A stretch of DNA of 37,430 bases from a virus. How positions within the stretch are numbered: the stretch's first letter is position 1; every line of letters starts with the position of its first letter. The notes below the pieces were generated by a model that was not told the DNA's origin, made no database searches, and saw only the letters and a list, made by a program, of their open reading frames with translations. Where the stretch lies: the IMG/VR virus record IMGVR_UViG_3300022934_000064, positions 1 through 37,430 of that record; one strand, written 5' to 3'. A program made the position numbers and the translations under genes. Positions 1 through 6,111 of this stretch are shown in pieces.

Positions 1-127
1 TCATTCCACCTCAACCTTACGCTAGTTGGACATTGAATGACGACACTTGTCTATGGGAATCTCCAGTAGCAATGCCTGATGATGGTGAAATATACAAATG
101 GAATGAAGAAACAACAACTTGGGATTT
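1..127. repeat. 127-bp exact repeat, copy 1
   Basis: Bases 1-127 are identical to 35447-35573; the first mismatch is at 128. A terminal repeat of exactly this length is what a de Bruijn assembler with k=127 leaves at a branch point, so it probably marks a graph junction rather than a biological duplication. Confidence 0.9.
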
Positions 128-152
128 GGTGACCTTGCCAGATGCGGAATAA
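1..152 (+). CDS. Tail-fibre-associated protein, C-terminal fragment (5' end missing)
   Basis: The frame is open from the window edge (codons from base 3) to TAA at 150-152 and encodes about 49 residues of a Trp- and Asp-rich C-terminus. Its first 127 bases are identical to 35447-35573 inside the complete 116-residue gene at 35236-35586. After that point the ends diverge: this copy ends LVTLPDAE, the other LVTE. It is therefore either the true end of the 35236 gene in a circular genome or of a close paralogue. Function is unknown; its place next to fibre genes suggests a small tail-fibre or fibre-assembly protein. Confidence 0.75.
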   Translation, partial: IPPQPYASWTLNDDTCLWESPVAMPDDGEIYKWNEETTTWDLVTLPDAE

Positions 153-171
153 ATAACCATAAGGGGGAGAG

Positions 172-270
172 ATGGGTTGGATAAACGGACTAAGAGATAA
201 AAAAGGAAGATATGTTAAAAAAACTAAAACCAATGCTGTAAAGAACTGGTTTAAGAGGTTATTCAAATGA
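172..270 (+). CDS. Small basic protein (32 aa)
   Basis: Begins MGWINGLRDKKGRYVKK and has a Lys/Arg-rich C-terminus (KNWFKRLFK). A strong AGGGGGAGAG ribosome site sits just upstream. The stop overlaps the next start as ATGA, which implies translational coupling to the holin candidate at 267. There is no membrane segment. The family is not recognised; a short amphipathic basic peptide beside a holin could affect lysis, but that is a guess from context. Confidence 0.6.
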   Translation: MGWINGLRDKKGRYVKKTKTNAVKNWFKRLFK

Positions 271-692
271 TGACACTTCTCACAAATGTTTTACCGATTC
301 TAAGTGGTTTCTTAATGAAACTATTTGCTATGAATCAACAAGCAAAACAAGATGCACAAAAGATGCAACTTGAAGCATTGACTGCAAGGTCTGTTGAGAT
401 AGATAAAGCAAGAGAACAAGCAAACAAAGAAAGTCCTATGGCGGCAATGAATAGAAGGATTATTATTCTTACTATTCTAGGTCTAATTATCTTTACACAG
501 ATAGCACCGCCACTAATGGATATAAATACGACTATTCCAGTTATCGAAAAATCAAATGGTTTTCTTGGTTTTGGTGGTGGCGAAACAACTACATTTATTG
601 AAGTTGCTGGTTTAGTGAAGTATGCAGAAGTCTTTGAGTGGGCATCACTTATTATTGAGTTTTATTTCGGTGCTCAGTTAGCAAAAAGATAA
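267..692 (+). CDS. Putative holin (GTA_holin_3TM-like)
   Basis: A 141-residue membrane protein. Hydrophobic segments lie at about residues 4-22, 66-84 (IIILTILGLIIFTQIAPPL) and 120-137, with a charged amphipathic stretch (residues 23-62, Lys/Gln/Glu-rich) between the first two. The size and three-segment layout resemble the GTA_holin_3TM group of holins that open the inner membrane at the end of infection. It is coupled by overlap to the peptide upstream and by TAATG to the gene downstream. The holin call rests on topology and size; no endolysin is recognised next to it. Confidence 0.55.
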   Translation: MMTLLTNVLPILSGFLMKLFAMNQQAKQDAQKMQLEALTARSVEIDKAREQANKESPMAAMNRRIIILTILGLIIFTQIAPPLMDINTTIPVIEKSNGFLGFGGGETTTFIEVAGLVKYAEVFEWASLIIEFYFGAQLAKR

Positions 693-970
693 TGCCAAAA
701 GACCCAAGATTAGCAAGAGTAGGTGTATCTGGTTTTAATAAACCTAAAAGAACACCTAACCACCCTAAGAAATCTCATGTAGTGGTTGCTAAAGAAGGCG
801 ATAAAGTTAAGACTATACGCTTTGGACAACAAGGTGTAAGTGGTGCAGGTAAAAATCCTAAATCTGCAAGTGAGAAAGCAAGAAGAAAATCATTTAAGGC
901 AAGACACGCTAAAAATATTGCCAAAGGTAAAATGAGTGCTGCATATTGGGCAGATAAAGTTAAATGGTAG
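692..970 (+). CDS. DUF6321-like small basic phage protein
   Basis: A 92-residue, very basic protein beginning MPKDPRLARVGVSGFNKPKR, with a Gly/Lys/Arg-rich centre (TIRFGQQGVSGAGKNPKSA) and C-terminus KGKMSAAYWADKVKW. The pattern matches what I remember of DUF6321, a small family common in marine phages and of unknown role. There is no signal peptide or membrane segment. It starts in TAATG overlap with the holin candidate. High Arg/Lys content suggests nucleic-acid or envelope binding, but nothing in the sequence decides this. Confidence 0.7.
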   Translation: MPKDPRLARVGVSGFNKPKRTPNHPKKSHVVVAKEGDKVKTIRFGQQGVSGAGKNPKSASEKARRKSFKARHAKNIAKGKMSAAYWADKVKW

Positions 971-979
971 GAGAAAATA

Positions 980-1159
980 ATGGCAAAAGGTAGTTATTCC
1001 GACGAAGAAGGCAGATATTATCAAGAGCAAGATGTAGGTTTTGAACCTTGTGAAATATGTGAATCACCTAAAATTTGTGCAAAGATGGGTTGTATGAAAG
1101 AAAAAATGCAAGAAAGATTTATGGGTGATAAGTTTGAAGATAGAAAGAAAAACCAGTAA
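980..1159 (+). CDS. Small four-cysteine protein (59 aa), possible metal-binding knuckle
   Basis: Residues 24-38 carry four cysteines in the pattern C-x2-C-x5-C-x4-C (CEICESPKICAKMGC), followed by a charged C-terminus. Preceded by a TAGGAG ribosome site; the stop overlaps the next start as TAATG. The cysteine spacing could bind zinc or an Fe-S cluster, but the family is not recognised. No signal peptide, so a cytoplasmic location is likely. Confidence 0.6.
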   Translation: MAKGSYSDEEGRYYQEQDVGFEPCEICESPKICAKMGCMKEKMQERFMGDKFEDRKKNQ

Positions 1160-1881
1160 TGATTCCAAAAGACCTAGATGATGTTAAAAATGCTATCTGT
1201 GATTTACAGAAAGATATAGAACATCTTAAAACTAGGACTGATGAAAAATTTATTGGTATAGATGGTCGTTTAAAGGGAACAGATATAAGAATATCCGAAC
1301 TCGATAAGTTCCACGATAGAAAATTGTGGCAATTTCTTATGACTGGTTTTGCAGGTCTGATAACATTAATAGCAGTTATGTTGTCTATGGAATCTAAAGC
1401 AGAACCAATAGAAACTATATCAACTACAACACAGACTGTACAGACCAATGGCAACATGACTACTACAGTCAAGCAACCACCACCTAGTGCAATCTCACCA
1501 CAATTTAGTGCAGGTAATGGTAATGATTTATGCACTATAGGTATAGCAGGTGCAGTTCAAACTCAAATACTAGGCATATCAGCAGGTGGCACTATTACAG
1601 AGGAAAACTGTATTAGACTTAAAAATGCCAAGTTCTTATACGATTCTGGTATGAAAGTAGCATCAGTAAGTCTGATGTGTCAAGATAAAAGAGTGTTTGA
1701 TGCTATGATGATGGCAGGAACACCTTGTCCTTATAATGGTCTTATTGGTGATGATGCTAAGATAGGTTGGCAAAATCACGAAGAAAAACCTTATGAAATT
1801 GAACAAGCAGAGAAGATTACTAATGAAGAAGCAATTACTTATAGCGGTATTGGTGCTTTGGGTTGGTTACTCCTACTCTAG
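1159..1881 (+). CDS. Single-span membrane protein with coiled coil and external Cys-containing domain
   Basis: A 240-residue protein. Residues 1-53 are charged and coiled-coil-like, 57-76 form a transmembrane segment (FLMTGFAGLITLIAVMLSM), 80-110 are a Thr/Gln/Pro-rich linker and about 120-205 a compact domain with four cysteines (DLC, ENC, LMC, TPC) that could form disulfides outside the cytoplasm. A second hydrophobic stretch ends the protein (GIGALGWLLLL). I remember similar proteins in marine T4-like phages, unnamed. It opens the secreted/membrane cassette, and the next gene starts inside its 3' end. Function unknown. Confidence 0.7.
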   Translation: MIPKDLDDVKNAICDLQKDIEHLKTRTDEKFIGIDGRLKGTDIRISELDKFHDRKLWQFLMTGFAGLITLIAVMLSMESKAEPIETISTTTQTVQTNGNMTTTVKQPPPSAISPQFSAGNGNDLCTIGIAGAVQTQILGISAGGTITEENCIRLKNAKFLYDSGMKVASVSLMCQDKRVFDAMMMAGTPCPYNGLIGDDAKIGWQNHEEKPYEIEQAEKITNEEAITYSGIGALGWLLLL

Positions 1882-2686
1882 TTATTATTTTGGTTCTTCG
1901 AATAATGCCGTAAATAACGCATATTCTTGGTCTATGGATAATATCCTACCAGATTACTATAATCTCGCTGTAAATGGCGTTTATTACACTTACACACCTA
2001 TAAAGAATAGAGAAGATGCTATGAAGGTGTATGTCCAGAATGAAAATCCTAATGGCGGTTATATTTTTAAAGAAACAGATGATTGGTCTGGTAAATCTGG
2101 TGGTATCCCTATTCGTAAAGTAATAGGTTTAGAATATATACCTAGAGAACTGTGGGGTGATGGTTCTATAGAAATAGAGGGAACTGGTAGTATTAAAGAT
2201 GCACAAGTCGTTTATTCTTATAGATATGAAGATGGATGTGCTACCCCACTAGACAATCCAACTTGTCCTGGTTATTCAGATGCAGTCTTAGATTTATTAC
2301 CAGACACTACGATTACAGAAATATATGATGCTTTAGAAGATGAAAACATTAATCGAGAAGAAACTGAGGTGGATAACAAAAAAGAAGAACAAGAGCAAGA
2401 GGATGTCAAAGAAGATGACAGACTTGAAAGAGCGTTGGCAATTAATGAAGAAACCTTAGAGTTAGGCAACAGCATTGCACAAAATCAAATGTTAGATTCA
2501 ATGAATAATGCAATACAAATGAATAACTATTATATTAAAACAATAGATGGTGGTGTATATAAAGAAACAGTTACTTTAAAAGATAGCAACTTACCCGACA
2601 ATAAATATAGTGCTATCTTAAATCTGTCAGAAGACATAAAACATAATAAAATGGTAAACTTACAATATGAGGGGAATAAATTATGA
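1823..2686 (+). CDS. Secreted protein with C-terminal coiled coil, unknown function
   Basis: I chose the ATG at 1823 (MKKQLLIAVLVLWVGYSYS) because it gives a clean signal peptide and has AGAGAAG upstream; an in-frame ATG at 1793 would add ten residues. The 287-residue product has a signal peptide (1-19), a region rich in Tyr, Asn and Gly, a cysteine pair near 142-150, and a strongly charged Glu/Asp/Lys coiled coil around 175-215. The start lies inside the preceding gene (overlap about 59 nt), and the stop overlaps the next start. Probably exported to the periplasm or cell surface. Not recognised as a named family. Confidence 0.65.
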   Translation: MKKQLLIAVLVLWVGYSYSSYYFGSSNNAVNNAYSWSMDNILPDYYNLAVNGVYYTYTPIKNREDAMKVYVQNENPNGGYIFKETDDWSGKSGGIPIRKVIGLEYIPRELWGDGSIEIEGTGSIKDAQVVYSYRYEDGCATPLDNPTCPGYSDAVLDLLPDTTITEIYDALEDENINREETEVDNKKEEQEQEDVKEDDRLERALAINEETLELGNSIAQNQMLDSMNNAIQMNNYYIKTIDGGVYKETVTLKDSNLPDNKYSAILNLSEDIKHNKMVNLQYEGNKL

Positions 2687-3201
2687 TTAAAGAAATAGCA
2701 CTTATAGGCATAGTTGGAATAATTAGTTATGGTGGAAGTAAATCTGCTTTTGCTTTAGATATTCCTATTACTGCTTCTGTTACTGGTAGTTGTATTATCT
2801 CTACCGAAACAAACGGAACTTATGCACAACCACAAGCATATACATTAACTACAGCACCTGCTAGTGGTGGACAAATGCCAATCACAAGGGTAGATGTAAC
2901 ACTTGCTAGTGCATATAAAGTTAAATTTACTGTTCCAGATTCTTTTAGTTCTAGTCCGCAACTTAATGATGTGGTTACTTTTACTGGTGATACCGAAGTT
3001 AGTGCAGTATCAGATGCAACTGGTATGGCAGATTATGAAACTGATAAAGTTGAAGTTAATGATTATATTGATGAATATGATTTATCTGCAACTGGTTCTA
3101 CTTGGTTTAAACACACATCTGTAGCAAACAATGGTGGTTCTAGGGCATTTCCTAGCGGAAACTATACTGCTTATGTAACGGCAGAATGTATCGCTTTATA
3201 A
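2683..3201 (+). CDS. Secreted pilin-like beta-sandwich protein
   Basis: A 172-residue protein with an N-terminal signal peptide (about 1-24, ending SAFA), then a Thr/Ser-rich beta domain. The mature start (DIPITASVTGSCIIS) and the end (NYTAYVTAECIAL) each hold one cysteine, which could bridge first and last strands. The alternating hydrophobic strands and C-terminal strand resemble fimbrial or spore-coat-U-type subunits. That resemblance is by eye and weak. Next to the chaperone-like gene at 3186, with which it overlaps by 16 nt, it suggests an exported, chaperoned subunit. Confidence 0.6.
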   Translation: MIKEIALIGIVGIISYGGSKSAFALDIPITASVTGSCIISTETNGTYAQPQAYTLTTAPASGGQMPITRVDVTLASAYKVKFTVPDSFSSSPQLNDVVTFTGDTEVSAVSDATGMADYETDKVEVNDYIDEYDLSATGSTWFKHTSVANNGGSRAFPSGNYTAYVTAECIAL

Positions 3202-3542
3202 TTCTTTTTTTGGCATTTGGTGTTCACGCTCATCAAATGTCGCCAACTTATCCAGAATGGGAATCTAGTTATTTAGACGGATTATCTGTCACTAGGGTTC
3301 GAGTATTCAATAAGAGAAAAGATGTCGAATACTACGAAATTGGTGTCTTTGATAAAGATATGAAACCAATCCCTTTTGTGAGTCAGTTCGATTTAAGAGG
3401 AATTAAATATAACAACTATGCAATGTTTGATATTTACATTAATGATAAATACAAAAAAGACGCCGTTTATATTTGTTCTACTTCAATGCTACAAGATATT
3501 AAAGTCGCAGTATCATCTAAAATCTGCTCAAAATTAAAATAA
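3186..3542 (+). CDS. Small secreted chaperone-like (PapD N-domain-like) protein
   Basis: A 118-residue protein with a short signal peptide (MYRFIILFLAFGVHA) and a mature domain of about 100 residues. It starts HQMSPTYPEW and contains LSVTRVRVFNKRKDVEYYEIGV followed by a DxxxxPIPFV motif. The order conserved N-terminal strand, V-R-V-x-N, then Y-x-I-x-V-x-D and P-I resembles the N-terminal Ig domain of periplasmic pilus chaperones, but only one domain is present. Two cysteines lie near the C-terminus. I remember near relatives in marine myoviruses. Partner inferred from position: the pilin-like protein encoded just upstream. Confidence 0.55.
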   Translation: MYRFIILFLAFGVHAHQMSPTYPEWESSYLDGLSVTRVRVFNKRKDVEYYEIGVFDKDMKPIPFVSQFDLRGIKYNNYAMFDIYINDKYKKDAVYICSTSMLQDIKVAVSSKICSKLK

Positions 3543-3976
3543 TGAAGCCGAAATTTTCGATTTTAGCGACATTTCTTATATTAGGAATAGTAGCACAAGG
3601 GGTAAATGCCAACAATTCCTTGAATCTACAGTTACCAACTTCCTACAATAATTATTCTTATGACGAAGTAAGAACATCTGATAACTTCTCTTGTAAGAAC
3701 GCTATATCTGGAACTACAAATTTTGAAATCGGTATGACTGGTATTGTTAATAACGCAGTTAGTCCGTTTGGTAGTGAAGACCCAAACAACCCAACAACCA
3801 AAGATGTAGGTTTATATGCTCGTATTACAATGCCTATTGGCAAAATACCAGAACGAGTGAACTGTAATGCACTTTATAAGTTAGAATTACACAAGAAACG
3901 CTTAGAGGTAATGAAACTAGAGCAAGAACTAAAACGCTTAAAGAATCTAAAGTTTGATAATGGCAAAAAAGATTGA
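3542..3976 (+). CDS. Secreted protein with C-terminal coiled coil
   Basis: A 144-residue protein with a signal peptide (MKPKFSILATFLILGIVAQGVNA), a beta-rich Asn/Tyr/Ser mature part with two cysteines (about residues 51 and 107), and a charged helical tail (LYKLELHKKRLEVMKLEQEL) predicted to form a coiled coil. It begins in TAATG overlap with the chaperone-like gene and ends inside the next gene. The mature part (residues 50-100) reads like beta strands that could line a membrane or trimer. Not recognised by name; similar sequences are remembered from marine phages next to the same neighbours. Confidence 0.6.
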   Translation: MKPKFSILATFLILGIVAQGVNANNSLNLQLPTSYNNYSYDEVRTSDNFSCKNAISGTTNFEIGMTGIVNNAVSPFGSEDPNNPTTKDVGLYARITMPIGKIPERVNCNALYKLELHKKRLEVMKLEQELKRLKNLKFDNGKKD

Positions 3977-4388
3977 TATAGAAGCAACTCAGGAAAAAAT
4001 AGCAAATGCCAAACTCTCGCTTTTTGGTTGGTCTTTTTCTCCAACTCAACTTGGACTTGGTTTCGGTATATTATCTTCTGTTATCGCTACTCTCTATGGT
4101 GGTTTTGTTATGTATCAAAAAGTAGAAGCAGTAGCAGGGTTAGACATAGAAGCGTTTGAAAATAGAATGAACCAGATAGAAGATAAAGCAAAATCTATTG
4201 ACGATAATATTTATGCAATTAAGGAAGATTTAAAGAATGACATTAGAAGAATCAGTGATATTGTTGATGATATTGAGCGAGATACTAAAGACGATTTAAG
4301 AAGTTTTAGACTAGATATAAAAGAGGTAGAGGACAGACTTAATGATAAAATGCAAAAGTTCTTGGATAATCCTCTAAGTGGTAAGTGA
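3960..4388 (+). CDS. Membrane-anchored coiled-coil protein
   Basis: The start at 3960 (MAKKIDIEATQEK) is preferred over an upstream TTG. The 142-residue product has a short cytoplasmic N-terminus, one transmembrane segment near 28-52 (LGLGFGILSSVIATLYGGFV), then a long charged heptad-like helix from about residue 60 to the end (many Asp, Arg, Lys and Ile at a/d spacing). The form recalls spanin-like or scaffolding membrane proteins, but there is no lipobox or paired second gene. The stop overlaps the next start as GTGA. Confidence 0.65.
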   Translation: MAKKIDIEATQEKIANAKLSLFGWSFSPTQLGLGFGILSSVIATLYGGFVMYQKVEAVAGLDIEAFENRMNQIEDKAKSIDDNIYAIKEDLKNDIRRISDIVDDIERDTKDDLRSFRLDIKEVEDRLNDKMQKFLDNPLSGK

Positions 4389-4717
4389 AATACGATAGAG
4401 GTAATTTAGATAATTTTATGAGCGATACTGAATTAGAAATTAAAAAGATAGAAGAAGAATCAATGGAGAACTCTTGGAAAGATGAGTTAATAGTGATTGT
4501 ATTCTCTTTACCAGTCGTTATAAATTTCGTTCTCCCACTATTTAGTGAGATGACTATGAAAGATGCTTGGTTAAATTTAAAAGAAGCACCAGAGTGGTAC
4601 ACAACGATTCTAACTATCTTAGTATTAGTGGTATTTGGTATGAGAAACCTAGTATATAAGTTAGCAGATAAATTATTTGATACTGGCGGCAAAAATGATT
4701 GCCCATGTAAAAAATAA
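4385..4717 (+). CDS. Two-span membrane protein, second holin candidate
   Basis: A GTG start overlapping the previous stop gives 110 residues; an in-frame ATG at 4418 is a possible alternative start. After an acidic N-terminus there are two hydrophobic segments, about residues 36-54 (LIVIVFSLPVVINFVLPLF) and 71-90 (YTTILTILVLVVFGMRNLVY), and a basic, Cys-containing tail (NDCPCKK). Two spans, small size and last place in the late operon fit a holin or antiholin. The evidence is topology only. Confidence 0.55.
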   Translation: MKYDRGNLDNFMSDTELEIKKIEEESMENSWKDELIVIVFSLPVVINFVLPLFSEMTMKDAWLNLKEAPEWYTTILTILVLVVFGMRNLVYKLADKLFDTGGKNDCPCKK

Positions 4718-4802
4718 CTGGTATCTTATCTATCGGGCAGTTTCAATAATCTCTCTCTAGTAATTCCTCAAATTACTCTCCTTGTTTACTGCCCACCAGT
4801 TA
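4715..4802 (+). ncRNA. Nested triple inverted repeat (candidate structured RNA)
   Basis: Three 7-bp stems nest inside each other: TAACTGG (4715-4721) with CCAGTTA (4796-4802), GGGCAGT (4735-4741) with ACTGCCC (4788-4794), and AGTAATT (4759-4765) with AATTACT (4771-4777) around a CCTCA loop. The first stem includes the stop codon of the gene before it. The 5' internal loop between stems one and two is 13 nt, the 3' side 1 nt. It has the size and 7-bp closing stem of a tRNA but lacks a T-arm and anticodon arm. It may be a 3'-UTR structure, RNA-processing site or trans-acting RNA. Confidence 0.5.
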
Positions 4803-4830
4803 AGTCCGTTTCTGCAGTAGAATTTTTTTA

Positions 4831-4870
4831 ACCATATATGGTGTATTTAAGTTTAGTAAACTACTGTAGT
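4831..4870. promoter_or_regulatory. Cluster of palindromes, candidate operator
   Basis: Three palindromes lie within 40 bp upstream of the early promoter: ACCATATATGGT (4831-4842), AGTTTA-G-TAAACT (4850-4862) and ACTAC-T-GTAGT (4860-4870). The middle one carries the TAGTTTA/TAAACTA motif that recurs at 7672-7722 and over the -35 of the promoter at 6541. A binding site for the phage XRE regulator is plausible; no binding evidence exists. Confidence 0.45.
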
Positions 4871-4890
4871 TATGGACACTAATCAGCAAT

Positions 4891-4915
4891 ACCAACAATA
4901 TGAGTGTTGGTTTTA
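4891..4915 (+). terminator. Rho-independent terminator
   Basis: A 7-bp stem ACCAACA / TGTTGGT (4891-4897 and 4905-4911) around a 7-nt loop is followed by TTTATT. It would end the late transcript through the lysis/secretion cassette just before the early promoter at 4919. Confidence 0.7.
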
Positions 4916-4918
4916 TTC

Positions 4919-4947
4919 TTTACTTATATGAATAAAGGGCGTATAAT
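4919..4947 (+). promoter_or_regulatory. Early promoter P1
   Basis: TTTACT (4919-4924), 17-nt spacer, TATAAT (4942-4947). It is one of four copies of a shared promoter with core ATGAAyAAArGnCGTATAATGG. It drives the gene at 5074 through a leader of about 120 nt. Confidence 0.8.
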
Positions 4948-5073
4948 GGAACCATTAAAACTAAATAGACAGGGTTTAGTTGCTCTCTAAAAATCTAAGA
5001 AATAGAAATCTTGTAAAGATGAATCTTCAAGTATCTTATTATTTTATGTAACTAAATATAAGGAGAACAACTT
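4948..5073 (+). promoter_or_regulatory. Leader of the first early gene
   Basis: This non-coding leader contains ACTAAA (4960-4965) and TTTAGT (4975-4980), able to pair around 9 nt, a small AAGAT/ATCTT hairpin near 5015, and an AAGGAG ribosome site before the ATG at 5074. It is much longer than the leaders of the other early promoters, so leader-based control is possible. Confidence 0.4.
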
Positions 5074-5481
5074 ATGAGAATATTCGGTTATGAATATAAT
5101 GACGGTGGTCGTTCTAAATACTTTAAAGGTAAAGCAGGAGACTGTGCAGTTAGAGCAATGGCAATAGCGTTAGAACTTGACTATAAAGATTGCTATAACG
5201 AATTAGCAAAACAAAATCAGGTTAGCACGGGACAAAAATCAGCAAGAAACGGAATCTGGAAAAAAGATTTTGAGTTGGTTTTAAAACGCTATGGTTGGGT
5301 CTGGCATAAAGCACCTAAGTTCGATGGACGGAAAGCATACTGCCACGATATGCCGAAAGGTAAAGTAATAGGTAGAATGTCCAGACACTATGTTGCTATC
5401 ATTGATGGAGTTTGTAATGATAGTTGGAATAGTGGTCAAAAAATGGTATATGGTTACTGGGCAAAACCAGATACTAAATAA
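5074..5481 (+). CDS. Predicted papain-like cysteine-protease-fold protein
   Basis: A 135-residue protein, first gene of the early region, with an AAGGAG site. GDCAVRAMAIAL (Cys24 at the start of a helix), RHYVAIIDG (His105 at the start of a strand) and NDSW (Asp116) give the Cys-His-Asp order and spacing of papain-like enzymes. I remember similar uncharacterised proteins with GDCxxRA and HxVAxxDG motifs in other phages. There is no signal peptide, so it acts in the cytoplasm. Early placement favours action on host proteins (shut-off, counter-defence) over cell-wall lysis. Fold and activity are inferred. Confidence 0.5.
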   Translation: MRIFGYEYNDGGRSKYFKGKAGDCAVRAMAIALELDYKDCYNELAKQNQVSTGQKSARNGIWKKDFELVLKRYGWVWHKAPKFDGRKAYCHDMPKGKVIGRMSRHYVAIIDGVCNDSWNSGQKMVYGYWAKPDTK

Positions 5482-5487
5482 ACCAAA

Positions 5488-5517
5488 GAGGGGTGGCGAA
5501 AGTCATCCCTTTTTTTT
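5488..5517 (+). terminator. Rho-independent terminator
   Basis: An 8-bp stem GGGGTGGC / GTCATCCC (5490-5497, 5502-5509; two G-U pairs) with a GAAA tetraloop is followed by eight T. It ends the single-gene early transcript and separates it from the convergent minus-strand unit. Confidence 0.9.
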
Positions 5518-5518
5518 G

Positions 5519-5863
5519 TTATTTGATTTTCCAATCTTCTAGTAATTGATAAACATCATCAACAGAATAAGCAACGCCTACTTTACCACCTGCTTTTTCT
5601 ATTTGTTGTATTCTGACACGCTGTATCGGAGATAGATAACCTTTTGGAGTTTGAGTTTTAGGTTTCTTGATTTCAATACCATAATACTTACCATCATGGA
5701 TTATTGTTATATCTGGAACTCCCGCTTTTACACCTTCTGCTTTCATTTTTTTAGCAACAGATAACTTCCTATGCCCACCATTAGGAACTGCCCAGTAACA
5801 GATTCTCCTTATTTCTAAATACTCAACTATTGCCTTTTGAAGTTTATGTTCAACTTCTTGCAT
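5519..5863 (-). CDS. VRR-NUC domain nuclease
   Basis: A 114-residue protein on the minus strand that is the whole VRR-NUC domain. It has an N-terminal helix with Glu, VPNGGHR (about residues 26-32), the GVKAGVPDI motif with catalytic Asp, GIEIKK (catalytic Glu and Lys), then LSPIQ and a GGKVGVAYS strand. This is the PD-(D/E)xK pattern of phage and FAN1-type VRR-NUC enzymes, which cut branched or Holliday-junction DNA. It is translationally coupled to the small gene at 5850-6008. With its partner it forms the only minus-strand unit in the window. Confidence 0.9.
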   Translation of the reverse strand: MQEVEHKLQKAIVEYLEIRRICYWAVPNGGHRKLSVAKKMKAEGVKAGVPDITIIHDGKYYGIEIKKPKTQTPKGYLSPIQRVRIQQIEKAGGKVGVAYSVDDVYQLLEDWKIK

Positions 5864-6008
5864 CTAGTATCTTTAGAATCTCCTCGCTTAGGTCTTCAAT
5901 GTATTCGCAAAGATTATCTCTCATACTTTTATCATTAGATCTTGATATTTGAGCAATAACTAACTTAATATCTAGCACTCTACTGATAACTTCTTGTTTA
6001 TTATCCAT
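5850..6008 (-). CDS. Small helical protein (52 aa) upstream of VRR-NUC
   Basis: Starts MDNKQEVISRVLDIKLVIAQ on the minus strand and is predicted almost entirely helical with regular hydrophobic spacing, so a dimer or coiled coil is likely. Its stop lies inside the first codons of the VRR-NUC gene, so the two are co-translated. It may be a partner or inhibitor of the nuclease; that is inferred only from position. The ribosome site is weak. Confidence 0.6.
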   Translation of the reverse strand: MDNKQEVISRVLDIKLVIAQISRSNDKSMRDNLCEYIEDLSEEILKILDARS

Positions 6009-6051
6009 TGCAGTATCTTAAAGGTAAATGAAAATAAAATGTAAATATTTC

Positions 6052-6079
6052 TTTACTTTATGAACAAAAGGCGTATAAT
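6052..6079 (+). promoter_or_regulatory. Early promoter P2
   Basis: TTTACT (6052-6057), 16-nt spacer, TATAAT (6074-6079), with the shared core ATGAACAAAAGGCGTATAATGG. GTAAA-6 nt-TTTAC forms an inverted repeat across the -35. It drives the gene at 6112 and lies back to back with the minus-strand VRR-NUC unit. Confidence 0.8.
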
Positions 6080-6111
6080 GGCACATGTAATCAAATAAAA
6101 AGGAGAAAAAA

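Noticed and set aside
4715-4802. tRNA gene
   Set aside because: It has a 7-bp closing stem and tRNA-like length, but the inner stems are nested, not cloverleaf, and no T-loop or anticodon arm is present.
4872-4931. Possible 19-aa reading frame MDTNQQYQQYECWFYSLLI
   Set aside because: No ribosome site, and it runs through the terminator and the -35 of P1.
5074-5481. Endolysin (CHAP-type)
   Set aside because: The Cys-His-Asp order would allow it, but it is early, has no export signal or wall-binding domain, and is far from the holin candidates.
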